A stretch of 64,000 nucleotides of DNA, taken from positions 806,001 to 870,000 of the forward strand of contig CAXXGR010000002.1 of NCBI GenBank assembly GCA_963678775.2, given 5' to 3'. The notes beneath the pieces were generated by a model that was not told the origin of the DNA, ran no database searches, and was given only the letters and a program-made list of their open reading frames with translations. A program made the translations under genes and the position numbers. Source of the DNA: JBFHIJ01 sp963678775. GTDB taxonomy: Bacteria > Bacteroidota > Ignavibacteria > Kapaibacteriales > UBA2268. This document shows, in pieces, positions 42,271-50,242 of this stretch. Within the stretch, counting starts at the first letter, position 1. Each line of letters begins with the position of its first letter.

Positions 42271-43233
42271 ATGAAAACAAAAATAATTCTTGCCATCATG
42301 GCATTATCGCTTTCTTTAATTGGCTTGATGAGTTGTGGGGAAGACGCTGAAAATTCTGTTGCAGGTGATTCTGTGGCTGCAAGACAACAAATGATCAATA
42401 ATATTCAAAATGTTAATCCACTAGAATGGGTAGGTGTTTTTCATAATGACGTGTTAAATAATTATGTTGATAATTTGGAAAAAAGTTATAGCAACAACGA
42501 ATGGAAAGATATTAATCTAAAGAGCGATGATTTTAAAAAAAAGTTTTGTGAGATAATGGATCAATCTTATGACATGAGTTGTTCTGAAATAGCCTCAACA
42601 CCTGAGATCCAAGAAAAAATGTATGATTTGATGCAATTTAAAGAATGGTTTAGCGATGATTTATATCAGTTTGATCTTGCTGTTAAGGTACTTGAAGAAC
42701 AAGCCTCGACTAAAGATAAAAATTATACTATACATCTACTTTCAGATTTATTAAATGCAGTTCAAAATCCAACAGACGATCAAACCTCTATGGATAATAT
42801 TGGAAATATAATTGCTGAACATGAAGCATTAATATTGTCGCAAACTTGGACAGATGACGAAACATTCGCACTTGGAGCACTTGCTGTAGTAAAACATTCA
42901 CACCAACTTTGGTCTAATTATGATTGGAGCATATTTGATAATAATGTAGTTTCGTTTAAAAGTGGCTTGACAGACAAAGTGAAGAGAGCATCACAGAAAG
43001 TTGAAGATGGAGCCGCTGTTGCTGCAGATGGGATTGGATATGTGGTAGGTGGAGTTATAGGTGCAACTAGTGGAGTTGTATTGTCAGCTCCTTTAGTTGG
43101 TACATGTACGATACCAGCAGGCGTTACTGGCTTTGTGGTTGGTAAAGCTGCTGGTGCTGTTCTCGCATCTGGAGGAGTTATCACTGCTATCGCAATATAT
43201 AATAGTTTTTGTGGTTTCTTCAGTGGTGATTAG
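42271..43233 (+). CDS. Lipoprotein with glycine-zipper C-terminus, unknown function
   Basis: A 320-residue lipoprotein: signal peptide with lipobox GLMSCGED (acylated Cys about residue 22). A mostly helical middle (about 35-240) is rich in Asp, Asn and Trp and has four Cys residues. A hydrophobic C-terminal tail (about 250-316) is built of Gly/Ala repeats such as GIGYVVGGVIGATSGVV and GFVVGKAAGAVLASGGVI, with a Cys on each side (LVGTCTIP, NSFCGFF). Such glycine-zipper tails occur in pore-forming bacteriocins and in membrane-inserting surface proteins. I do not recognise a family. A small membrane protein gene follows after 12 bp. Confidence 0.7.
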   Translation: MKTKIILAIMALSLSLIGLMSCGEDAENSVAGDSVAARQQMINNIQNVNPLEWVGVFHNDVLNNYVDNLEKSYSNNEWKDINLKSDDFKKKFCEIMDQSYDMSCSEIASTPEIQEKMYDLMQFKEWFSDDLYQFDLAVKVLEEQASTKDKNYTIHLLSDLLNAVQNPTDDQTSMDNIGNIIAEHEALILSQTWTDDETFALGALAVVKHSHQLWSNYDWSIFDNNVVSFKSGLTDKVKRASQKVEDGAAVAADGIGYVVGGVIGATSGVVLSAPLVGTCTIPAGVTGFVVGKAAGAVLASGGVITAIAIYNSFCGFFSGD

Positions 43234-43245
43234 AAGTAGAAAATT

Positions 43246-43614
43246 ATGAAAAAATCAACTATTCTAATATCGTTGGCTTTCGTTATCTTAGCTTTGATAG
43301 GGTTGTGCTTAATTTTTTGTATATATGTTTTTGAAATAGATGCAAACTCAGAAACCCTTATATTGTTGTTGTTTTGCGATATTGCAGTAATGAACAGATT
43401 GTTTTATTTTAACAATAAAGACAAAATAATAATATCTATAATGAGATATATATCAGAAGTACTACTTCTGGTTTCTATGTATCTTTTTTTTCTAACTAGT
43501 GCAAATAATTTCAATATTATCCAAATACTGATGGTACCAAGCATGATTATTCACGTATATGGAAGTTATTTGACGTTATTTTGGAATAAGTCTCGAAATA
43601 AATCAATTACATAA
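43246..43614 (+). CDS. Small four-helix membrane protein, possible partner of the lipoprotein
   Basis: A 122-residue integral membrane protein with about four hydrophobic helices (residues 5-30, 36-54, 63-84 and 92-113) and a basic end (SRNKSIT). It lies 12 bp after the lipoprotein gene, so the two are one operon, closed by a strong hairpin terminator 47 bp further on. Its size and topology are like small immunity proteins of membrane-active bacteriocins, but no sequence family is recognised. An accessory or anchoring role for the lipoprotein is equally possible. Confidence 0.6.
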   Translation: MKKSTILISLAFVILALIGLCLIFCIYVFEIDANSETLILLLFCDIAVMNRLFYFNNKDKIIISIMRYISEVLLLVSMYLFFLTSANNFNIIQILMVPSMIIHVYGSYLTLFWNKSRNKSIT

Positions 43615-43660
43615 TTAAAAAAGCACAGCTCAGTAAAGCATGTATGATCATATATGTATT

Positions 43661-43698
43661 TGGACTCTATAATATCATTCATAGAGTCCATTGTTTTT
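43661..43698 (+). terminator. Terminator of the lipoprotein/membrane-protein operon
   Basis: Perfect 10-bp stem TGGACTCTAT/ATAGAGTCCA with a 10-nt loop, followed by TTGTTTTT. Confidence 0.8.
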
Positions 43699-43710
43699 GG
43701 TTCGCCCAGC

Positions 43711-43830
43711 ATGTGTATTAGCTATAGAGTGGAGGCCTCGAACGAGATTAGATTGTTTGAATCATTGACTGAAGACACCCAGGAAGAAATCAACCTATGG
43801 ATAATTAACAATAATCCAATAGACAATTAA
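43711..43830 (+). CDS. Doubtful 39-residue open frame
   Basis: ATG with the sequence VEASNEIRLFESLTEDTQEE and INLWIINNN, which has the composition of a real protein rather than of random AT-rich DNA, and a terminator hairpin 30 bp after the stop. The frame is also open upstream of the ATG and no ribosome site precedes it. It could be the tail of a decayed gene. No family is recognised. Confidence 0.25.
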   Translation: MCISYRVEASNEIRLFESLTEDTQEEINLWIINNNPIDN

Positions 43831-43860
43831 TATAAAATAGAAAATATATCATTAAATGCA

Positions 43861-43894
43861 AAGGAGCATAGCTATAAATCCTATGCTCTTTTAG
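43861..43894 (+). terminator. Repeated terminator hairpin, copy 1
   Basis: Stem GAGCATAG/CTATGCTC with a 9-nt loop and a short T-run. Bases 43864-43894 are identical to 45354-45384. Confidence 0.65.
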
Positions 43895-44037
43895 ATATAA
43901 TATTAATGCACAGTTGATATTGCAGATTGATATAGTGATATAAATTGTACTCGGCATTTATCATTAGATGCAGTAATAGTGCTGTGGATACAATAGCGGG
44001 ATGGTTCGGCAATTAGTTCTTGTTGTATGTAACAATG

Positions 44038-44071
44038 ATCCCTTAGTAGTCTTACTAGGGGATATTATTTT
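44038..44071 (+). terminator. Terminator-like hairpin upstream of a type IX protein gene
   Basis: Ten-pair stem ATCCCTTAGT/ACTAGGGGAT (one G-U pair), a 6-nt loop, then ATTATTTT. It sits 41 bp before the next start codon, so it either ends an upstream transcript or acts in the leader. Confidence 0.5.
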
Positions 44072-44111
44072 GAATAGTAATAAATGTTTAATATAATTCA
44101 AGGTGGAAGTA

Positions 44112-45329
44112 ATGTTTAAAAATATATTGGCATATTTTATCTTTTTCTCGTTAGTTATATGTTTAAGCCCTGCAAATGAAGTACTTTACGAAAAAGATGG
44201 ATATAAAATGGCAGATATTGTTAAATACCAAGGCAACTATTATGTTTGTGGATTTGGTCCATTTTTATTAAAGTATGACACTAGTCAAAAGAAGGTATTA
44301 CTTCCATTATTAAAAAATGGGAGCTCAAAAAACAAGACATATTTTTCAACTGCAATTATAGAAAACAATCTAGTATTAGCAAACTTAGACTTGATAAATT
44401 ACTCAACTAAATTTGAAATATACGACCATATTCAAGACAAATTGACAGAAGTTTCTTTTTATGAGCAAAATATTTTACGGACGATTGTATCAGACTATGA
44501 CAATAATAAATTATATTCTTTTGGAATTAATGTAAACAACAATGCTACAGAACTTTTAGAGTTTGATTCAAGTCTTAATAATCCAAAAGTTTTAAAAAGT
44601 TTTAGCCTAAGTTTGCTTGACGATTGTAGCAAACTACATTATTTAGATGGGAACTTGTATTATTTAAATAAAAAAGAGAAATATCTTTATAGTTTCAATT
44701 GTGATACTAAAGAAGAAACTAAGATAGAAATAAACGCTAACAATTTACAATCAATGCTAGCAAGTAAAAGTAATTTTCCTCTTGTAATATATAAGTATAA
44801 TGGTGAAATCCGTGCTTCTAAAAACGAAGGTAAAAGTTGGGATATAATAAAAGAAGGAAATGATGACTTTTTAAATTGTATTGTAAAATGCTTTGATTCT
44901 ACTCTTTATGCTTATTCTGGGACTCTATCTTTTTCAAAAATCGAGATGCTAGTGAATGAGAGTAATGAGTGGCAAGAAATAGTAAGTCTTAACGATGAAA
45001 TTATCACTTGCTTTCTCATTGATGGAAATAAAGCATTTATTGGTACCTATTCCGGCAAAATTCTTTACAATGATAATATCACATCAGTGCAGGAATGGCA
45101 AGTACTTGAACCTAACTCCTTAAAAGTATACCCTAATCCAAGTTCAGAATATCTGACTATAGATATTAAAGAAGAAATTAAATCTTTTAAAATAGTAGAT
45201 ATGCAAGGAAATGATGTTTCTGGCAAAGTGAATTTAGTAGGTAAAACTTTAGATCTGACTAACTTGGCATCAGGCGCTTATACTTTGATAATTGATGGGA
45301 AAACTGCACAGATAGCTGTCAGCAGATAA
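44112..45329 (+). CDS. Secreted protein with type IX sorting tail and BNR-like repeats
   Basis: A 405-residue exported protein (signal peptide about 1-20, FFSLVICLSPANE). The middle (about 25-330) is a predicted propeller of beta repeats with at least one Asp-box-like unit (SKNEGKSWDII). The last 70 residues form a type IX sorting tail: KVYPNPSSEYLTIDI, SFKIVDMQGNDVSGKV and LASGAYTLIIDGK. It should be exported and then surface-attached or released. I use ATG 44112, preceded by AAGGTGG; GTG 44103 overlaps that site. It is a single gene, closed by the repeated hairpin at 45351-45384. Function unknown. Confidence 0.78.
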   Translation: MFKNILAYFIFFSLVICLSPANEVLYEKDGYKMADIVKYQGNYYVCGFGPFLLKYDTSQKKVLLPLLKNGSSKNKTYFSTAIIENNLVLANLDLINYSTKFEIYDHIQDKLTEVSFYEQNILRTIVSDYDNNKLYSFGINVNNNATELLEFDSSLNNPKVLKSFSLSLLDDCSKLHYLDGNLYYLNKKEKYLYSFNCDTKEETKIEINANNLQSMLASKSNFPLVIYKYNGEIRASKNEGKSWDIIKEGNDDFLNCIVKCFDSTLYAYSGTLSFSKIEMLVNESNEWQEIVSLNDEIITCFLIDGNKAFIGTYSGKILYNDNITSVQEWQVLEPNSLKVYPNPSSEYLTIDIKEEIKSFKIVDMQGNDVSGKVNLVGKTLDLTNLASGAYTLIIDGKTAQIAVSR

Positions 45330-45350
45330 GAAAATAGAAAACTAATACAA

Positions 45351-45384
45351 AAGAGCATAGCTATAAATCCTATGCTCTTTTAGT
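45351..45384 (+). terminator. Repeated terminator hairpin, copy 2
   Basis: AAAGAGCATAG/CTATGCTCTTT stem with a 9-nt loop and T-run, 21 bp after the type IX protein stop. Identical over 31 bases to the copy at 43864-43894. Confidence 0.8.
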
Positions 45385-45523
45385 TTACATCCTCTCTACT
45401 ACACTTCAAATTTTTATTCCCTTTGGTTTATTTTTTCTTATTTTGCATATTGTCTTACATGCAAAATATTATTCTGGATTTTGTATTGTAAGCAAATGAT
45501 TTTCTCAGGGGGGAGAAAAAGAA

Positions 45524-45874
45524 ATGTTCAATTTTGTGAGAAGATTTGCTGATAGAATCAATCTATTTGATTATTTACCTAAACTCAGCGAAATCAGAAA
45601 CTACATAGTATCTAATAGATGGAAAAGCTTCGGCATCATTCTGCTTGCAGCTTTGATTACTATTTTTTATGTAGATAATGTTTTTCGCGTAAATACACTT
45701 CTTAATGACATACGTAAACTCAAGCAGGAAAAAGAAATATTGCGCATGGACAGAGACAGAAACCGTGCGGAATTAATCAAGCTTCGCTCTGCTGACAGAA
45801 TCATCCCCCTTGCTAAAAAGAAATTAAACATGACAGAACCGGAATCTGCTCCTGAGATTATTGAAAGGGATTAA
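45524..45874 (+). CDS. ftsL: FtsL-like cell-division protein
   Basis: A 116-residue bitopic protein: short cytoplasmic part, one membrane helix (about 36-57, SFGIILLAALITIFYVDNVF), then a coiled coil (LNDIRKLKQEKEILRMDRDR) and an ALI/IPLAKKKLNM end. This is the FtsL/DivIC layout. In the divisome it pairs with FtsB and activates FtsI-FtsW. The identity rests on topology and on position, 5 bp before the ftsI-type gene; the sequence family itself diverges fast. The ATG is preceded by a GGGGGGAG run. Neither mraZ, rsmH nor murE is next to it, unlike the usual division cluster. Confidence 0.72.
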   Translation: MFNFVRRFADRINLFDYLPKLSEIRNYIVSNRWKSFGIILLAALITIFYVDNVFRVNTLLNDIRKLKQEKEILRMDRDRNRAELIKLRSADRIIPLAKKKLNMTEPESAPEIIERD

Positions 45875-45879
45875 TAAAT

Positions 45880-47976
45880 ATGCCTAAGAAAGAAACAAAA
45901 CAGCAGCCTGTTAGGCATAACAAGCTCTGGAAATATTTTTTTGCTGCATCATTTCTACTTATTTGTATAGCAATAGTTATTATTAGACTGTTCTATATTC
46001 AAATAATAAATGCAGACTATTACCAAAGCAAAGCTAAACGGCAACACGAATCAAAGATAGATTTGAAGGCTGATAGGGGATTTATTTTTGACCGAAATAA
46101 TAATCTTCTTGTGACTAATGACCACGAAGTCTCTATAGCAGTGGATCCTGCCCTTTTGGAACATAAGGATTCTCTGATAACTGTTCTGTCTAAAGCTTTA
46201 GACATGGACACATTAGATTTGCAAAAAAAGATAAATAAATCTAAGAGCAGATTTGTATGGATAAAACGTGGAATAGACAGATATAAAGTAAGAAATCTGG
46301 AAAAGTTTGAAGATAAGGGACTTATCCTAAGAAAAGAGCCACAAAGGAACTATCTATATAATAATAATGCAGCTCAGATTATTGGTTGTACTAATATCGA
46401 TAATAATGGTGTCTCCGGTTTGGAGATGAAGCTTGACTCTATACTTAGAGGTCAGGACGGCTTCCTGATTATGTCTCGTGGCAGAGGTGGTAAACTTTCG
46501 TATTATGCTGACTTACCTATGAAATCGGCACGTGACGGAGCTTCTCTTCAGCTAACTATAGATATGAATCTACAACAAATAGCAGAGTACGAACTTAGGC
46601 AGGGAATAATAAGAACAGATGCTGACGCCGGCACTGTTATAGCCTTAGATGTTAAGACTTCTGAAGTGTTAGCAATGGCTTCTTATCCGGGATATAATCC
46701 TAATTCAAAAACGGGAAAGACTTCTCAGACCATGAGGATAAGGGCTATAACTGATATGTACGAGCCCGGTTCTACTTTCAAAATGATAACAGCTGCTGCT
46801 GCAATGAATGAAAACATGGTTCATCCGGAAGATATGTATGACGGACATCATGGTTTACTTCAAATGAAAGATTATAAAATCAAAGACGAACATGCTGTAG
46901 ATTCCTGCAGTTTCGCAGATGCTGTGAGATATTCAAGCAATATTATTTTCTCTACCATTGCTGACAACATGAGCAAAGGTAAGTTCTATAAGTACGTTAG
47001 AGATTTTGGTTTTGGTATCAAAACTGATATTGATTTGCCGGGCGAAGTGCCGGGCAGACTAAGGAAACCTGATCAGTTCACCGGTGCTACTAAGCGCTTT
47101 ATGGGGCATGGCTACGGGCTTGGAGTTACTCCTTTGCAGCTTATAAATGCTTATGCCTGCATAGCTAATGGCGGTGTGCTTATGAAACCATATCTTATAA
47201 AGCAGGTGCGAGATCGCAACGGTAACGTTTTATTGGAAAATTCGCCACAGAAAGTAAGAGGAGTAATTTCTTCGCGCACTGCTGAAGATGTCGCTAAACT
47301 TTTCTGTGCGGTTGTAGATAGCGGGACGGGCACGGCTGCAAGAATAAAAAATATAGAAGTGGCAGGTAAAACAGGAACAAGTCAGCAGCTTATCAAGGGC
47401 AGGTACACACGTGGTTATTACACTGCATCATTTTCAGGCTTTTTCCCTGCAGATAATCCGGAAATAGCTATGCTTGTGATAGTAGACCGCCCCAAACGCG
47501 GCTACTATGGTGGCTCCACTGCTGCACCAATCTTTAAAAATATAGCAAGTAAATGGATTACTGCCAAAGGCATTAACAAGCATGTCGAGATAGAAGAGTC
47601 TGACAGTGTCAAGGTGCCTAATTTAATAGGACTTGATATCGCAACTGCCGAGGAGATTTTAGACCAACTTGATTTGGACTTTGATGACTCTCCTGATAAA
47701 GGTACTATTTCTTGGCAGTCTCCGGCAGCGGACTCTGTAGTTATAAGAGATACTGATATTAAAATAAAGATATTTGAAAAATATGCTGACGATTTGGAAT
47801 TTGCAGATTCATTAGGCAAAAAACCCGACTTGAGAGGATATAATATACGAAATGCCATTAAAGTACTAAAAAGCAAAGGCATTGACTTTTCTATTCATGG
47901 TAAGGGCACAGTCAGAAAACAATATTGGCAGAAAAAAGGTGAAGACAAGTATTTCTGTAAGATTTTAGCAAGATAA
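45880..47976 (+). CDS. ftsI: Peptidoglycan transpeptidase FtsI (penicillin-binding protein) with PASTA domains
   Basis: A 698-residue class B PBP. One membrane helix (about 18-40), a dimerisation domain (RGFIFDRNNNLLVTNDHEV), then a transpeptidase domain with Ser298 in GSTFKM (SxxK), YSSN (about 350-353) and Lys497 in GKTGTSQ (KTG). Two PASTA-type repeats follow at the C-terminus (VPNLIGLDIATAEEILDQL; KPDLRGYNIRNAIKVLKSKG). PASTA tails occur on Spo/FtsI proteins in several phyla and bind muropeptides. The enzyme cross-links septal peptidoglycan. It is 5 bp after the ftsL-like gene. All catalytic motifs are intact. Confidence 0.93.
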   Translation: MPKKETKQQPVRHNKLWKYFFAASFLLICIAIVIIRLFYIQIINADYYQSKAKRQHESKIDLKADRGFIFDRNNNLLVTNDHEVSIAVDPALLEHKDSLITVLSKALDMDTLDLQKKINKSKSRFVWIKRGIDRYKVRNLEKFEDKGLILRKEPQRNYLYNNNAAQIIGCTNIDNNGVSGLEMKLDSILRGQDGFLIMSRGRGGKLSYYADLPMKSARDGASLQLTIDMNLQQIAEYELRQGIIRTDADAGTVIALDVKTSEVLAMASYPGYNPNSKTGKTSQTMRIRAITDMYEPGSTFKMITAAAAMNENMVHPEDMYDGHHGLLQMKDYKIKDEHAVDSCSFADAVRYSSNIIFSTIADNMSKGKFYKYVRDFGFGIKTDIDLPGEVPGRLRKPDQFTGATKRFMGHGYGLGVTPLQLINAYACIANGGVLMKPYLIKQVRDRNGNVLLENSPQKVRGVISSRTAEDVAKLFCAVVDSGTGTAARIKNIEVAGKTGTSQQLIKGRYTRGYYTASFSGFFPADNPEIAMLVIVDRPKRGYYGGSTAAPIFKNIASKWITAKGINKHVEIEESDSVKVPNLIGLDIATAEEILDQLDLDFDDSPDKGTISWQSPAADSVVIRDTDIKIKIFEKYADDLEFADSLGKKPDLRGYNIRNAIKVLKSKGIDFSIHGKGTVRKQYWQKKGEDKYFCKILAR

Positions 47977-47985
47977 AATTTAAAT

Positions 47986-48021
47986 AAAAAAACGCAATTC
48001 TCCGGGCAGAGGGAATTGCGT
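47986..48021 (-). terminator. Terminator of the small TerB-like gene (minus strand)
   Basis: Nine-pair stem ACGCAATTC/GAATTGCGT with a U-run on the minus strand (A-run 47986-47992). On the plus strand there is no T-run, so the ftsI gene may rely on it only partly. Confidence 0.75.
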
Positions 48022-48051
48022 AAATTATATACTAATAAAGGGAGTAAGGAA

Positions 48052-48231
48052 CTAATTAAATCTACTTTTGTTTTGCTTTAGGAAGCAGCACAATTTTTCA
48101 TAATACTCTCGCTCTAAACTATCGACTTCGCCATCTGCACTTATCATAGACCATAACATATTTATAATGTATTCTTTATCTATATCCTGATCTTGCATAC
48201 AATTTGCTACCATTTTTTCTATTTTTTCCAT
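48052..48231 (-). CDS. Small acidic TerB-like protein
   Basis: A 59-residue acidic helical protein with ISADGEVDSLEREYYEKLC, which follows the A-DGE-x-D-x-x-E pattern of TerB/DUF533-like helical bundles, but only half their length. The stop is followed 30 bp on by a minus-strand terminator, which supports a real gene. I use ATG 48231 with GGTGAAG just before; TTG 48249 would add six residues. Two adjacent Cys residues (KLCCFL) are near the C-terminus. Function unknown; it may be a shortened TerB domain. Confidence 0.55.
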   Translation of the reverse strand: MEKIEKMVANCMQDQDIDKEYIINMLWSMISADGEVDSLEREYYEKLCCFLKQNKSRFN

Positions 48232-48792
48232 AACTTCACCATTTGTCAAAGCTTAAGAATTGCACTTGTTTGCTATAAACCGAAGTATTGTGCCTTTATA
48301 TATATTACCGACAAAGCATTAAAAAGTTACATTTCACAACAAAAGCTAAGACTTCCCTAATTATTAGTTCGCAAAAGTTAAATTAACTTTACAATATTTA
48401 TGCCAAATACCAAGTATATGACAAGTGTCGTGAAATATCCATCTTCTACGTATATACTCTCAGTGGTTTTCGGTTTCACTAATTTGGAGGGTGTTTTTAC
48501 GTATTTTTGGCAACAGACTGTAACCAATAAGAGACTTTAGAGTATAATACAGATAAGCAATAATTATTTTTTAGCAGTAGCAAGTCAAATAATATTTAAT
48601 ATTTAGGTTGAAATAAGTTATTTTGCATATAATGAGCAAGATATAAGCAGAAAGTGTAGATGTTTGATGAAATAAGTATTTTCGTGTTTAGATTGAATAC
48701 AATTTTAGAAATATTTAGTTAGAATATACACTACTAAGCTTTTTTCGTCTATCTTAGACTGCTGATTAAAGATTAAATACAGGATATTAGAT
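48232..48792. other. Intergenic region between small TerB-like gene and DUF4397 lipoprotein gene
   Basis: About 560 AT-rich bases that must hold divergent promoters. A TATAAT hexamer occurs near 48543, without a good -35. I see no hairpin and no convincing open frame. Confidence 0.5.
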
Positions 48793-50166
48793 ATGAAAAG
48801 ATATTATAAAGTAGCTTTGACATTAATGGTGGCGATGCTTTCCATTATGTCTTGTTCGCCGGACTCTGCAGATTTACCGCCTACGCCTTTAGATAAGATG
48901 GGGCACGTAAGAGTGCTTGCGGCAAACCCTGACCACCAAACTACGGATGTGTCAGTTAATGGGAGTTTAATTCATCCTAATGTAAATTATTCTGAGTTGA
49001 GCGCATACGAACTGCAAGAACCAATTACTTTGTATTATCAATTTGTGGATCCCGCCACAAATTATGCTTATGCCCAAGCCAATTTCAATTTACAAGAACC
49101 GGCAAACTATACATGTGTAACATATAAGCTTTTTGAAGCTGAAAATGATTCAGTATTAAATACGAATATTCTTCTATTAAAAGATATAGAGAATACTGCT
49201 CCTAATAAAGCGGATATCAGATTTCTAAATTTATTTTATGGCTCATCGTTACTTGACTTTAGATTGGGAAGTACTTCCGGTGAAATACTGTTGGATTCGG
49301 TGCCTTATGCGAACTATATAGATTCTGCATATAGAGCAAACTACATCACAGAAGTGCCCGAAATAAATATAAATCGATATGTGTCATATCCTCTCGACGA
49401 AGGGAATTACGATTTTGTAGTAACAAAAACAGAAGATGGCAGCCTTGTATCAGAATATGAAACTATATTTCTGAAAGGTGGCAATACTTACTATCTGACT
49501 TTATTTGGGGACATATTTAGCTCGGAAGATATAGTTCATGCAAAAGCATTTGTATCTAATGGTTTGCCGGGAGAATATATCGAGATGAAGCAACCTCTTC
49601 CTAAGCTGCTATTTGTTAATCTGTTATCAGATAACGACGGCATAGACGTATATGTGAATGGCACAAAAGGAGCTAGCTTGGGCTATACCGATAATTCTGA
49701 TTATATTGTAGCTAATAAAAACTCTAATTCTGTCTCGGTAAAAGAGATAAATACACTAACTACTTTATTCGATTTTCAGGTTGATTTGGGCGATAAACAA
49801 AAGAAAACAGTTATTGCTTATGAATCGGGTACTGGGATTACACATGCAGAATTTGAAGATAATACGGATGCTCCACAGCAGGGAAATTCTAAAATACGAC
49901 TTATCAACATGACAGATATATCAAATGTAGACTTATTTGACTCTGAAACAGCATTGATAGAACAAATAAATATGACGCAAAGCTCTGAGTTTTTAGAAAT
50001 TGAAGCGAAAAACTACAAATTTGAATTATATAACTCATCAGGTGATGCTATTTCTGCGGTGCGCGAGATAGAATTACCGGCAAATAGAATTATTACTTTT
50101 ATAGCATATAAATTAACAAAAGCGAATGGCGGTTTCGAATACGCTTTAAAACGTATAGATTACTAA
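48793..50166 (+). CDS. DUF4397 lipoprotein with about four repeat units
   Basis: A 457-residue lipoprotein with lipobox LSIMSCSPD (acylated Cys about 21). The body consists of repeated beta-sandwich units that each open with a similar strand: GHVRVLAANPDHQTTDVSVNG, cut here at about residue 38; ADIRFLNLFYGSSLLDFRLG (about 139); LLFVNLLSDNDGIDVYVNG (about 276); and SKIRLINMTDISNVDLFDS (about 372). This is the DUF4397 pattern seen in Bacteroidota surface lipoproteins. Its location would be the outer membrane. The function of the family is unknown. It is separated from lon by 76 bp and is probably independent. Confidence 0.8.
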   Translation: MKRYYKVALTLMVAMLSIMSCSPDSADLPPTPLDKMGHVRVLAANPDHQTTDVSVNGSLIHPNVNYSELSAYELQEPITLYYQFVDPATNYAYAQANFNLQEPANYTCVTYKLFEAENDSVLNTNILLLKDIENTAPNKADIRFLNLFYGSSLLDFRLGSTSGEILLDSVPYANYIDSAYRANYITEVPEININRYVSYPLDEGNYDFVVTKTEDGSLVSEYETIFLKGGNTYYLTLFGDIFSSEDIVHAKAFVSNGLPGEYIEMKQPLPKLLFVNLLSDNDGIDVYVNGTKGASLGYTDNSDYIVANKNSNSVSVKEINTLTTLFDFQVDLGDKQKKTVIAYESGTGITHAEFEDNTDAPQQGNSKIRLINMTDISNVDLFDSETALIEQINMTQSSEFLEIEAKNYKFELYNSSGDAISAVREIELPANRIITFIAYKLTKANGGFEYALKRIDY

Positions 50167-50242
50167 ACAGATAAATATTAGGAACTAAGTTTTTACTTTA
50201 GAGAATCACAAATAAAAGACAGCAAATAGCGAAAGGTGCAAA

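Larger units (their letters stand above)
43699..44111. other. Terminator-rich remnant stretch
   Basis: About 410 bases holding a doubtful 39-residue frame (43711-43830) and two terminator-like hairpins (43861-43894, 44038-44071). Apart from these I see no coding sequence. Three terminators within 400 bp suggest that genes were lost here. Confidence 0.45.

Noticed and set aside
44103..44111. GTG start for the 44.1-kb type IX protein
   Set aside because: It overlaps the AAGGTGG ribosome site that serves ATG 44112 and would put acidic residues before the signal peptide.
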